From Acidobacteriota bacterium (GTDB lineage Bacteria; Acidobacteriota; Terriglobia; Terriglobales; Acidobacteriaceae): a stretch of 49,269 bases of DNA. Position 1 is the first letter of the stretch. The number at the start of each line of letters is the position of its first letter. The stretch spans positions 1 through 49,269 of the forward strand of contig JABBOG010000026.1 in assembly GCA_019351975.1 (NCBI GenBank), given 5' to 3'. Below, in pieces: positions 1 to 7,723 of this stretch. The translations under genes were made by a program, and so were the position numbers. The notes below the pieces were generated by a model. It was not told the DNA's origin and did no database searches. It saw only the letters and a list, made by a program, of their open reading frames with translations.

Positions 1-180
1 GGGCAACAGCAAGGGCAACAGCAAAAGCAACAGCAAGGGCAACAGCAAGGGCAACAGCCAAGGCAATAGCAACGGCAATAGCAACGGCAGCGGCAAGGAC
101 AACGGCAAGGGCAAGGGCAACAGCAGCGGCAGCGACAGCAGCAACGACAGCAGCAACAGCAACGGTAAGGCGGTGAAGGG
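1..180. repeat. Low-complexity GGCAAC/AGCAAN hexamer array
   Basis: About 180 bases built from irregular tandem units such as GGCAACAGCAAG and GGCAATAGCAAC. One forward frame (starting at base 2) stays open to a stop at 239-241 and would read as a Gly/Asn/Ser/Lys-rich tail, so the end of an upstream gene cannot be excluded. A shorter array of the same style (8891-8947) lies between genes right after a REP-like palindrome, which favours an intergenic microsatellite-like repeat. Confidence 0.7.
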
Positions 181-219
181 CGGGGAAAATGCGGTGGGAA
201 GTTGGTATGCTCACAGATT

Positions 220-1734
220 ATGTCTAGTGTGCGAACGATGACGGTGCCGGGTTTGAGGGAGTTTCAGCGGCTGGCGAAGGAGCACTCGCTGGTGACGGTG
301 ACGAGGGCGGTGGTGGCGGACCTGGAGACGCCGGTGTCGGCGTTTTTGAAGGTGGCGGCGGAGGAGCCGGAGGCGTTTCTGCTGGAGTCGGTGGAGGGTG
401 GCGAGAAGGTGGGGCGGTACACGTTTATCGGGATACGGCCGTATCGGAAGATGACGGCGCGGGATGGGCGGATTACGGTGGTGGAGGGGCGGCGGCGGCG
501 GACGTATGCGGGCGACATCTTTGCAGAGCTGAAGGCGGCGCTGGAGGGGGAGACGCCGGCGAAGATGGAGGGACTGCCACCGTTTACGGCGGGCGCGGTG
601 GGGTTCTTCAGCTATGACGTGGTGCGGTCGATTGAGACGCTGCCGGAGCTGGCGGCGGATGAGCTGCACGTGCCGGATGCGCACCTGATGTTCTTCGATG
701 AGGTGCTGGCGTTCGACCATGTGAAGAAGGCGATCCACCTGATGGTGACGGTGGGCGCGCGGGGCAAGGTGGATGCGGCGGGGTACAAGGTGGCGGAGCG
801 GCGGCTGAATCGGCTGGAGACGATGCTGAGTGCGGCGATTGCGAGGCCGAAGAAGCAGAGGCCGGTGAAGGGCGCGTTGAAGCTGAAGGCGCGGACGAAG
901 GTGGCGGATTTTCTGCGCAGTGTGGAGCGGGTGAAGGAGTACATTGCGGCGGGGGATGTGTTTCAGTGCGTGCTGAGCCAGAGGTTCGACTGCGTGCCGG
1001 AGGTGGAACCGTTTGCGATTTACAGGTCGCTGCGGATTGTGAATCCGTCGCCGTATATGTACTTTCTGCGGTTTGGGCTGGAGGGGGGTGCTGGGGACGA
1101 GAGTCGCGTGGCGCATATTGTGGGGTCGTCGCCGGAGCTGCTGGTGCGGGTGCATGAGGGTGTGGTGGAGTACAGGCCGATTGCGGGGTCGAGACCGAGG
1201 GGCAAGGACGAGGTAGAGGACAGGGCAATGGAGGCCGACCTGCGCGCGGATGCGAAGGAGGTGTCGGAGCATGTGATGCTGGTGGACCTGGGGCGGAACG
1301 ATGTGGGGAGGGTGAGTGAGTTTGGCAGCGTGAAGGTGAAGGACCTGATGTTCGTGGAGCGATACTCGCACATTATGCACCTGGTGAGCGCGCTGGAGGG
1401 AAGGCTGCGCAAGGGGCTGGCACCGCTGGATGCGTTCAGGGCGTGTTTTCCGGCGGGGACGCTGAGTGGGGCGCCGAAGATTCGGGCGATGGAGATTATT
1501 GAGGAGATGGAGCCGGCGCGGCGGGGTGTGTATGGCGGCGCGATTTTCTATGCGGACTTCAGCGGGAATCTGGACTCGTGTATTGCGATACGGACGCTGT
1601 TTATGGATGGAGAGAAGGGGTATATCCAGGCGGGCGCGGGGGTAGTGGCGGACTCGGTCGCGCAGAAGGAGCACGAGGAGTGCGGCAATAAGGCGAAGGC
1701 GGTGGTGCGGGCGATCGAGCGGGCACGCGGATGA
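220..1734 (+). CDS. trpE: Anthranilate synthase component I (TrpE)
   Basis: Makes anthranilate from chorismate, using ammonia delivered by the TrpG amidotransferase; first committed step of tryptophan synthesis, cytoplasmic. About 504 residues, normal for TrpE. The N-terminal half carries an LLES motif (AFLLESVEGG), the usual tryptophan feedback site. The C-terminal chorismate-binding domain shows PIAGSRPRG, DLGRNDVGRV, a GTLSGAPKIRAMEII block, and GAGVVADS near the end. These, and trpG nearby, favour TrpE over PabB. ATG at 220 is chosen; TTG at 202 and ATG at 238 are alternatives and none has a strong ribosome site. The stop overlaps the next gene by 4 nt, so the two are probably translationally coupled. 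Confidence 0.95.
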   Translation: MSSVRTMTVPGLREFQRLAKEHSLVTVTRAVVADLETPVSAFLKVAAEEPEAFLLESVEGGEKVGRYTFIGIRPYRKMTARDGRITVVEGRRRRTYAGDIFAELKAALEGETPAKMEGLPPFTAGAVGFFSYDVVRSIETLPELAADELHVPDAHLMFFDEVLAFDHVKKAIHLMVTVGARGKVDAAGYKVAERRLNRLETMLSAAIARPKKQRPVKGALKLKARTKVADFLRSVERVKEYIAAGDVFQCVLSQRFDCVPEVEPFAIYRSLRIVNPSPYMYFLRFGLEGGAGDESRVAHIVGSSPELLVRVHEGVVEYRPIAGSRPRGKDEVEDRAMEADLRADAKEVSEHVMLVDLGRNDVGRVSEFGSVKVKDLMFVERYSHIMHLVSALEGRLRKGLAPLDAFRACFPAGTLSGAPKIRAMEIIEEMEPARRGVYGGAIFYADFSGNLDSCIAIRTLFMDGEKGYIQAGAGVVADSVAQKEHEECGNKAKAVVRAIERARG

Positions 1735-2000
1735 CGGATATGGATGAAGCCCGCTTTAAGCACCTTGTGGCTGGCGAAGCGTATACGGTCGTAAGGCGGT
1801 TTGTGGATTTCGACGGTGCGGAGCACGCAGTGGGTGAGCGCTGGAAATTCCTGAGTTACAGATTTGTGCCCTACTGTGATGGGCTTTCCCTGTTTGTTGT
1901 CCGCGAAGAGGCACCGCAGCGAATCCGGTTGGAGTGGACAGAGGCAGGCCAAGGACCGGTCATCGATGCTCTCGAGAGTTATGTACAGCGCGCAAACTAG
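1731..2000 (+). CDS. Small DUF3601-like protein
   Basis: An 89-residue soluble protein whose ATG overlaps the trpE stop by 4 nt. The order of features (FKHLVAGEAYTVVRRFVDFDG, then AVGERWKFLSYRFVPYCDGL, then SLFVV and a final amphipathic helix) resembles the DUF3601 family as I remember it; no function is known. There is no signal peptide or membrane segment. Coupling to trpE suggests co-transcription but not necessarily a role in tryptophan synthesis. The family call is from memory and moderate; that this is a real gene is well supported by the overlap and the protein-like composition. Confidence 0.7.
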   Translation: MTDMDEARFKHLVAGEAYTVVRRFVDFDGAEHAVGERWKFLSYRFVPYCDGLSLFVVREEAPQRIRLEWTEAGQGPVIDALESYVQRAN

Positions 2001-2002
2001 TC

Positions 2003-2233
2003 CTACTCTTCCTGCTTGAGGGCCCAGTAGATGCCGGCGGCGATCTGGGCGGCACCGATGGCGCGGGTGAGGTGTGGGCGCTTGGCGAGCGAGCGCATAA
2101 GTTTGCGCCAGGGGCGGGGGCCGCGGTTCCAGGCGCTGGCGTCGGCGGTGGGGCGGATGAGGGCCATGACGCCGTCTCCGATGAGGACCATGGCGGCGAA
2201 GTGCTTTGCGCGGGTTGGGCTGGTGATCAACAT
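2003..2233 (-). CDS. Small hypothetical protein
   Basis: A 76-residue basic protein lying between trpE's partner gene and trpG but on the opposite strand. It begins MLITSPTRAKHFAAMVLIGDG and has two weakly hydrophobic stretches (about residues 12-27 and 58-72, IGAAQIAAGIYWAL) separated by an Arg/Lys-rich middle, so it may be membrane-associated. The stop is 2 nt from the end of the convergent DUF3601-like gene. I do not recognise a family. Composition looks protein-like and no competing frame is better, but evidence is limited. Confidence 0.5.
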   Translation of the reverse strand: MLITSPTRAKHFAAMVLIGDGVMALIRPTADASAWNRGPRPWRKLMRSLAKRPHLTRAIGAAQIAAGIYWALKQEE

Positions 2234-2299
2234 GTGGAGTAAGAGGCTGTGGGTGGGGTGTGGCGTTGTCTGTGGGGTTGGGTGTGAGGTGAGGCGACG

Positions 2300-2322
2300 C
2301 AGATTTACTTCGGGAATGACAG
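2300..2322. repeat. Degenerate REP-like palindrome
   Basis: Matches the CAGATTCCCTTCGGGAATGACAG unit seen at 8862-8884 and, inverted, at 30742-30764, but the left arm is altered (ATTTAC in place of ATTCCC), so the stem is broken. It lies just upstream of trpG. Confidence 0.55.
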
Positions 2323-2361
2323 CGAAGATGTGCGATGCGGTGGTGCGGGTAGAATCGGGGG

Positions 2362-2973
2362 ATGGTGTTTGTGCTGGATAACTACGACTCGTTTACGTAC
2401 AACCTGGTGCAGTATATGGGGGAGTTGAGCGGTGAGGCCGGGGGCGTTAGTGCGGAGATTGTGGTGCGCCGCAACGACGAGGTGACGCCGGAGGAGGTTG
2501 TGGCGATGCGGCCGGACAGGATTCTGCTGTCGCCGGGACCGTGCACGCCGCAGGATGCGGGGATCCTGATACCGCTGCTACGGCATCTCGCCGGGCTGCC
2601 GGAGAAGGAGCAGATTCCGGTGCTGGGGGTTTGCCTGGGGCACCAGGCGATGGGCGCGGCGTTTGGCGGGGACGTGGTGCGTGCGCCGCAGTTGATGCAT
2701 GGCAAGACAAGCGTGGTGGAGCATGATGGGCGGACGATCTTTCGCGGTCTGCCGCAGCCGATGACGTGCACGCGATACCACTCGCTGATTGTGGAGGAGG
2801 GGACGCTGCCGGAGGTGCTGGAGGTGTCGGCGCGTGTTGCGGGAGAGGGTGGGAAGGGCTTGATTATGGGGCTGCGGCATCGGACGCTGCCGATGGAGGG
2901 GGTGCAGTTTCATCCGGAGAGCGTGCTGACGGAGCAGGGGAAGATGCTGATTGCGAATTTTTTGCGGCAGTAG
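2362..2973 (+). CDS. trpG: Anthranilate synthase component II, glutamine amidotransferase (TrpG/PabA)
   Basis: Class I glutamine amidotransferase subunit that releases ammonia from glutamine and passes it to TrpE. 203 residues, normal length. The start ([18 protein letters not shown]) is the family signature; [13 protein letters not shown] follows; the nucleophile is Cys91 in [10 protein letters not shown]; the His-Glu pair is in [13 protein letters not shown] near the C terminus. In many bacteria the same protein also serves aminodeoxychorismate synthase; no pabB is present here. It lies about 360 nt downstream of the DUF3601-like gene, with a minus-strand small gene between, so a separate promoter is likely. 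Confidence 0.93.
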   Translation: MVFVLDNYDSFTYNLVQYMGELSGEAGGVSAEIVVRRNDEVTPEEVVAMRPDRILLSPGPCTPQDAGILIPLLRHLAGLPEKEQIPVLGVCLGHQAMGAAFGGDVVRAPQLMHGKTSVVEHDGRTIFRGLPQPMTCTRYHSLIVEEGTLPEVLEVSARVAGEGGKGLIMGLRHRTLPMEGVQFHPESVLTEQGKMLIANFLRQ

Positions 2974-3057
2974 AGCGTGTAGCAGGTACCGTGTCGAATT
3001 TGGTGCGGCTGCCCTCAAGGAAGTGGATCCGGTCTGCCCGCGCGCTTATCGTGAGGC

Positions 3058-4110
3058 ATGGCTCGCATGCGGCGAAGCCTGTGGGGCTTGATGAGACTTA
3101 GGATGGTTGCAAGCTGGCTGCTGATCAGTGTGGGTGCTCTTTCGGCGCAGACGAACACGTGGGAGCCCTCCGCCGGGCATACGCAGGTGCGGATATGGCC
3201 GGGAGCGGTGCCAGATGCGCTGCCGGTGACTGGGCCAGAGGTGGCGGAGACGACCAGCGGCAAGGATCTGGTGGCGGGCAAGCCGTGGGTGGCGGTGGAG
3301 CGGGTGTCCGAGCCCACGATGACGGTATATGCGCCGAAGGGCAAGAATACCGGGGCGGCGGTGGTGGTGTTTCCGGGCGGCGGCTACCAGATTCTGGCGA
3401 TCGACCTGGAGGGGACGGAGGTGTGCGACTGGCTGACGGCGAAGGGGATTACGTGCGTGCTGCTGAAGTATCGCGTGCCGTGCGACCCGACGGCGGCGTA
3501 TGACACGTCGGCGTGGTGCCGGTCGGGGCCGTATCCGGAGTCGCCGATGGCGCTGGAGGATGCGCAGCGAACGCTGGGGCTGGTGCGGTTTCATGCAGCG
3601 GAGTGGGGGATTGATCCGCACAAGATTGGGGTGCTGGGGTTTTCGGCGGGCGGGCATCTGGTGGCGGCGATGAGTACGCACTTTGTGCGGGTGTATCCGG
3701 CGGTCGATGCGGCGGACAAGGTGAGTTGCAGGCCGGACTTTGCGGTGGCGGTGTATCCGGGGCACCTGACGCTGTCATCGGCGGAGTGGGAGGCAAAGCA
3801 GAGTGCGAAGAAGATCGTGGTGCCGCACGCGGCGGGTGCGGATACAGCGCTGACGCTGAGCCCGTTTGTGCCGGTGACGGCGCAGACGCCGACGACGTTT
3901 CTGTTGCAGAACGAGGACGACCATGTGGACGGCATGGACCAGGCGCTGGCGTACTACATCGCGCTGAAGAAGGCTGGTGTGCCGGTGGAGATGCACTCGT
4001 ATGCGCAGGGTGGGCACGCGTTTGGGCTGCGGAGGACGAAGCTTCCGGCGACGGCGTGGCCAGAGCTGGTGGATACGTGGCTGGCGACCATCGGGATGAT
4101 CCCAGGGTGA
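3058..4110 (+). CDS. Secreted alpha/beta hydrolase, carbohydrate acetyl-esterase-like
   Basis: A 350-residue hydrolase with an N-terminal export signal (basic start, then MVASWLLISVGALSAQ). The fold is alpha/beta hydrolase: an oxyanion motif VVFPGGGYQILA, the strand ITCVLLKYRVP, the nucleophile Ser in GVLGFSAGGHLVAA, a late acidic residue in NEDDHVDG, and the catalytic His in AQGGHAFGLR. This arrangement is typical of the proteins annotated as acetyl xylan esterase or BD-FAE-like, which remove acyl groups from plant polysaccharides; the exact substrate cannot be read. ATG codons at 3058 and 3067 are both possible. It fits the other secreted carbohydrate enzymes in the window. Confidence 0.85.
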   Translation: MARMRRSLWGLMRLRMVASWLLISVGALSAQTNTWEPSAGHTQVRIWPGAVPDALPVTGPEVAETTSGKDLVAGKPWVAVERVSEPTMTVYAPKGKNTGAAVVVFPGGGYQILAIDLEGTEVCDWLTAKGITCVLLKYRVPCDPTAAYDTSAWCRSGPYPESPMALEDAQRTLGLVRFHAAEWGIDPHKIGVLGFSAGGHLVAAMSTHFVRVYPAVDAADKVSCRPDFAVAVYPGHLTLSSAEWEAKQSAKKIVVPHAAGADTALTLSPFVPVTAQTPTTFLLQNEDDHVDGMDQALAYYIALKKAGVPVEMHSYAQGGHAFGLRRTKLPATAWPELVDTWLATIGMIPG

Positions 4111-4203
4111 GATTGTGTTAGGGCTGAGGCTGTCGACGGACGGTGCGTTTGGCGGCGTGCGCGTGCGAGCGTAACCTTCAGGAAGGAGCTTTGACCGATC
4201 ACG

Positions 4204-5160
4204 ATGCGACGATTGACGATGGTGTGGATGGTTTGTGCAGGTGGGTTTCTGGCTGGGGTGGCGGGCGCGCAGCAGCAGGCGGCGCCGCAGGTGATGGGGA
4301 CGGTGGCGACCAAGGATGCGCTGGTGACGGGCGGTCTGGAGGTAAAGGGAGACAAGGCGCGGCTGATGAACAACGCGAGCATCACGGCGAACGGGCGGAC
4401 GGCGGAGGTGAAGCTGCAGCGCGGCGGCGACCTGCTGGTGTGCGCGACGAGCCAGCTGCATCTGCTGCACTCGGGCGGGCCGAAGGCGCTGCTGTTTGGG
4501 CTGGACCGAGGGGCGCTGGAGCTGCATACGGGGGCGGATGCGAGAGACGTGATTCTGACACCTGACATTCGGTTCACGGTGGAGGCGAAGGGCAGCTTTG
4601 ATCTTGGGCTGCGGGTGACGCGGAATGGGGATACGTGCGTGAACAACGGCGGCAGCAAGGCACCGGTGTTGATGCTGACGGACTCGTTTTCGCAGGCGAA
4701 CTACAGGCTGATGCCGGGGCAGCACGTGCTGTTTGAGCATGGGAATCTGCGGCAGGTGGTGGACAACGAGAGTTCGCCGTGCGGCTGCCCGGGATCGGGC
4801 GACGGGGAGCGCGTGGAGGGCGATATGAGCGCCGCGCAGAAGGCTTCGGCGGAGCATCCGTTTCCGGCAGCGGCGAGCCAGGGATTGACGGCGGAGCAGC
4901 CAGTGGAGAACTCGCCGGTAGGGGAGAAGGACACGCAGGTTTCGACGACGTTTGCGTATGGGCAGGGGCAGGGTGCGCCGCCGAGCACGGAGCCAGCGAG
5001 CGCGTCGGCGGATCAGAGTGCGAGCGAGTCTCAGGGGATGGCGGCGATGGGCGGGGCACCGCCGGAGCTGCCGCCGCCGCCGTCGCCGAAGGTATCGTTT
5101 GGCGCGAAGCTGAAGCACTTCTTTTACCGAATCTTTCATCCGTCGGCGCCGGCGGTGTGA
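4204..5160 (+). CDS. Secreted protein of unknown function, possible FecR-like domain
   Basis: A 318-residue exported protein: signal peptide MRRLTMVWMVCAGGFLAGVAGAQ, then a beta-rich region (about 30-195) with short strand-turn segments such as AEVKLQRGGDLLVC, GALELHTGADARD and YRLMPGQHVLFEHG, which recalls FecR-type domains. Four cysteines in this part (about residues 80, 144, 199 and 201) could form disulfides. The remainder is low-complexity Ser/Ala/Pro/Glu, with a proline run near 285-292, ending in a basic amphipathic segment KLKHFFYRIF. It lies about 100 nt before efp on the same strand. I cannot assign a function; the FecR idea is inference only. Confidence 0.7.
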   Translation: MRRLTMVWMVCAGGFLAGVAGAQQQAAPQVMGTVATKDALVTGGLEVKGDKARLMNNASITANGRTAEVKLQRGGDLLVCATSQLHLLHSGGPKALLFGLDRGALELHTGADARDVILTPDIRFTVEAKGSFDLGLRVTRNGDTCVNNGGSKAPVLMLTDSFSQANYRLMPGQHVLFEHGNLRQVVDNESSPCGCPGSGDGERVEGDMSAAQKASAEHPFPAAASQGLTAEQPVENSPVGEKDTQVSTTFAYGQGQGAPPSTEPASASADQSASESQGMAAMGGAPPELPPPPSPKVSFGAKLKHFFYRIFHPSAPAV

Positions 5161-5257
5161 TGATCGGGCTGAAGGGGACAGGCGGGGTGGGCTACAATGA
5201 TTGGATTGGGTTGAGTTTCGAGCGCCCGCAAAAATCACCAGAATCAGGAGTTTTCCC

Positions 5258-5818
5258 TTGTCGATTCCCGCTACACAGATGCGCCCCGGCATGATTATCA
5301 AGTTCAAGGACGATCTGCATCTCGTCTTTTCCGTAGAGCACCGGACGCCAGGCAATCTGCGCGCGTTTATCCAGGCAAAGCTGAAGAATGTGCGCACGGG
5401 CGCGATGTTTACCGAGCGGTTTCGTTCGCCGGACCCAATCGATCGCATCCACGTGGATTCGATCAAGATGGAGTATTTGTACAACGATGGCGACGACTAC
5501 TACTTCATGGACCAGACCACGTATGAGCAGACGGCGCTGAAGCGCGATACGCTGGGCGATGCGGTGGAGTATCTGACGTCGAACCTGCTGATCGAGGTGA
5601 GCTTCCACGACGGCAAGCCGGTGGGTATCGAGCTGCCGACGGCAGTGGAGATGACCGTGGTGGAGACCGAGCCGGGCATCAAGTCTGCAACGGCGAGCTC
5701 TGTGACCAAGCCGGCGAAGATGGAGACGGGGCTGGTGGTGCAGGTGCCGCCGTTTATCAACGAGGGCGAGAAGATTCGCGTGGATACGGCTGAGGGCGCG
5801 TATATGAGCCGGGCGTAA
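5258..5818 (+). CDS. efp: Elongation factor P, TTG start
   Basis: Relieves ribosome stalling at polyproline stretches; cytoplasmic. The protein is about 186 residues from the TTG at 5258-5260 (SIPATQMRPGMIIKF...), the usual EF-P length, with a good ribosome site CAGGAG at 5245-5250, spacing 7. A longer in-frame start at 5201 lacks one and would add 19 non-conserved residues. Three domains are visible: the KOW-like N domain to about 64, a middle OB domain with YLYNDGDDYYFMDQTTYEQ, and the C-terminal OB domain with METGLVVQVPPFINEGEKIRVDT. The domain-I loop reads PGNLRAF, so Asn33 stands where the modified Lys or Arg is found in studied EF-Ps. Followed by a strong hairpin. Confidence 0.95.
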   Translation: MSIPATQMRPGMIIKFKDDLHLVFSVEHRTPGNLRAFIQAKLKNVRTGAMFTERFRSPDPIDRIHVDSIKMEYLYNDGDDYYFMDQTTYEQTALKRDTLGDAVEYLTSNLLIEVSFHDGKPVGIELPTAVEMTVVETEPGIKSATASSVTKPAKMETGLVVQVPPFINEGEKIRVDTAEGAYMSRA

Positions 5819-5868
5819 CGCTACAACGCAGAGCTACGCAGAGACTGTACAGAGATCGACACAATACG

Positions 5869-5897
5869 AAGGGCGCAGCCGTTATGGCTGCGCCCTT
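5869..5897. terminator. Bidirectional hairpin terminator between efp and the outer-membrane gene
   Basis: Perfect 12-bp stem AAGGGCGCAGCC / GGCTGCGCCCTT with a 5-nt loop (5881-5885), 50 nt after the efp stop and 20 nt from the stop of the convergent gene. The T-tract is short, so termination strength is inferred. Confidence 0.75.
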
Positions 5898-5916
5898 TGT
5901 GTTGCGCGCGATGCGG

Positions 5917-6549
5917 TTAGAAGCGGATATAGACGCTCGCAGAAGGCTCTTCGGTGGAGACCCAGCTGCGGGTGGAGATCCTGGGGCGATAGAAGTTTGG
6001 CGCGCGATAGATGAGTGTGCGGCCCTGAATACGGAAGCCGAGGTGGCCGCCCTTGGTGGGGAAGTCCAGGCCGGTTTCGACGAGACCTGTACCGCGCCAC
6101 ATGTGGTCGTAGTGGTCAGGCATGAAGTCGAGTGCGCCGCCGCCGACGTTGATGAAGGGCTGGAGGTGAAAGACGCGGGCATGGAACATGTAGGCTGCGG
6201 TGATCTCGTGCACGTCGTTGGGGAACTGGCGGCGATGTTCAACACCGGGCGTAGCAGGCATGTAGTAGCCGAAGCGCTGGGAGTAGCGGGTGAAGCCGTA
6301 GTTGAACTCAACGCCGGCCCATGCAACGGGGTGCTCTTGGAAGGAGATCAGCAGGCCGTCGGAGTTGGTCGTGAATTGCTGATTGGTTCCGCCAGCGTTG
6401 GTTCCATCGGAGGTCAGGGTTGTGGTGAACTGGCCGACGCCGCCCATGGCGATGTCAGGGCTGTGCAGCTTGTAAAACTGCGCCTGCGCGCCGACGGCGG
6501 CAAAGGCGAGGAGAAGCGGAAGTGCGTTACGAAGGGTGCGGATGATCAT
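5917..6549 (-). CDS. Outer-membrane beta-barrel protein
   Basis: About 210 residues from ATG 6549, which has AGGAGC just upstream and starts a clean signal peptide (IIRTLRNALPLLLAFAAVGAQA). A longer frame to 6771 exists but reads through the upstream region with no protein-like features. The mature part is rich in alternating aromatic and polar residues (QFTTTLTSDG, VEFNYGFTRYSQRFGYY, GHLGFRIQGRTLIYR) and ends in ASVYIRF; a C-terminal Phe is typical of BAM-inserted barrels. Size suggests an 8-stranded barrel of the OmpA/OmpW kind. The role (porin, adhesin or lipid handling) cannot be read. Convergent with efp. Confidence 0.82.
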   Translation of the reverse strand: MIIRTLRNALPLLLAFAAVGAQAQFYKLHSPDIAMGGVGQFTTTLTSDGTNAGGTNQQFTTNSDGLLISFQEHPVAWAGVEFNYGFTRYSQRFGYYMPATPGVEHRRQFPNDVHEITAAYMFHARVFHLQPFINVGGGALDFMPDHYDHMWRGTGLVETGLDFPTKGGHLGFRIQGRTLIYRAPNFYRPRISTRSWVSTEEPSASVYIRF

Positions 6550-6820
6550 CTCTATAGCTCCTGCGAAGGTTCGGTTCGAGGGCGTGCAGAGACTCCCCGC
6601 GGCTTGCACCGCGCGTTGCGATCTGCAGAACCCTCTCTTGTCGAAATACAACAACAGCGGTGATGCAGATGCTGTTGGCCCGTTTGTGTCTTCACTAAGA
6701 AAGACGTTGCTGGGAAGCGTGCGGTTGTATGAACTCCGGGTCACAAACAGGCGCGAAGATTGGTTGTACAACGAGGTGTTTGCTTCCGGGGTACGTGCTC
6801 TGCGAGACTAAGACTTCGTT

Positions 6821-7102
6821 ATGGTTGTTCACTTTTTAGTTCGCGGGCGTGTGCAGGGTGTTGGGTTTCGCTGGTTCGTGCATCGCGAGGCTGCGGAGCT
6901 GGAGCTGCGCGGCTGGGTGCGCAATACGGACGCGGGTGATGTGGAGATTGTGGCCGCAGGCGATGCGGAAGACATTGCCGAACTGCGGGTTGAACTGCGC
7001 AAGGGATCGCGCGGCAGCCGCGTGGATGCGGTGATTGAACATGAGTTGCAGGAGTCCGAGGCGGAGACGCTGAAGGCATTTGAGATTGAAGGAGCGTGGT
7101 AG
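6821..7102 (+). CDS. acyP: Acylphosphatase
   Basis: Small cytoplasmic enzyme that hydrolyses acyl phosphates to a carboxylate and phosphate. 93 residues, the normal size. The phosphate-binding loop and catalytic Arg are in [14 protein letters not shown] (residues 7-20), and the catalytic Asn in [15 protein letters not shown]. It is on the same strand as apt, whose ATG lies 2 nt after its stop, so the two form an operon. Physiological role of bacterial acylphosphatase is unsettled. Confidence 0.92.
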   Translation: MVVHFLVRGRVQGVGFRWFVHREAAELELRGWVRNTDAGDVEIVAAGDAEDIAELRVELRKGSRGSRVDAVIEHELQESEAETLKAFEIEGAW

Positions 7103-7104
7103 AT

Positions 7105-7644
7105 ATGTCGAAGCCGATTGATTGCGAGCCGTTGAAGGCGCTGGTGCGTGGTGTGCCAGATTTTCCGAAGCCTGGGATTCTGTTCTATGACATTACGACG
7201 CTGCTGAAGGACAAGACTGGGTTTGCGCAGTTGATCGACGCGTTTGCGCAGTACTACATCGGTAAAAAAGTGGATTTAGTGCTGGGAATTGAGGCGCGCG
7301 GGTTCATCTTTGGACCGGCGCTGGCGTATCGGCTGAATGCCGGCTTTGTGCCGGTGCGCAAGCCGAAGAAGCTGCCTGCGCCAGTAGAGAAGGTGGAGTA
7401 TGACCTGGAGTATGGGAGCGATTCGCTGGAGATTCATAAGGATGCGATTGAGCCGGGGCAGCGCGTGATTATTGTGGATGACCTGCTGGCTACGGGCGGG
7501 ACGATGCAGGCGACCATTGACCTGGTGAAGCGGATGGGCGGCGAGATCGTTGGGCTGACGGTGGCGATCGAGCTGGATTTTTTGAAGGGAAGGGAGAAAT
7601 TTCCAGAGTTGGATGTGTTCAGCTTGATGCATTATGACGAGTAA
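7105..7644 (+). CDS. apt: Adenine phosphoribosyltransferase
   Basis: Purine salvage enzyme making AMP and pyrophosphate from adenine and PRPP. About 179 residues from ATG 7105. AGGAG at 7090-7094 fits this start (10 nt) better than the GTG at 7096, which would overlap acyP. Family features: [19 protein letters not shown] near the N terminus, [17 protein letters not shown], the flexible-loop [16 protein letters not shown], and the PRPP-binding motif [13 protein letters not shown]. Co-transcribed with acyP. Confidence 0.95.
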   Translation: MSKPIDCEPLKALVRGVPDFPKPGILFYDITTLLKDKTGFAQLIDAFAQYYIGKKVDLVLGIEARGFIFGPALAYRLNAGFVPVRKPKKLPAPVEKVEYDLEYGSDSLEIHKDAIEPGQRVIIVDDLLATGGTMQATIDLVKRMGGEIVGLTVAIELDFLKGREKFPELDVFSLMHYDE

Positions 7645-7669
7645 GAGCGTCGAATAAAATCCCGAAAAT

Positions 7670-7685
7670 TTCAAAGTTCTTTGAA
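7670..7685. promoter_or_regulatory. Palindrome upstream of the alcohol dehydrogenase gene
   Basis: TTCAAAG-TT-CTTTGAA, perfect 7-bp arms with a 2-nt centre, 38 nt before the ATG of the dehydrogenase. Size and place fit an operator; a short hairpin after apt is the alternative. Confidence 0.4.
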
Positions 7686-7723
7686 TTGGCATCGAACGTA
7701 AGCGGACGCAGAGGAGAAATATT

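Noticed and set aside
2-241. End of an upstream gene in frame 2
   Set aside because: The frame is open, but only because of the repeat; similar arrays are found between genes. Left as possible, not called.
211-1674. 487-codon minus-strand frame opposite trpE
   Set aside because: Arg/His/Leu-rich low-complexity reading typical of the antisense of a high-GC gene; trpE is certain on the plus strand.
5884-6663. 259-codon plus-strand frame opposite the outer-membrane barrel
   Set aside because: Ala/Val/Glu/Gly-rich antisense composition; the minus-strand frame has a ribosome site, signal peptide and C-terminal Phe.
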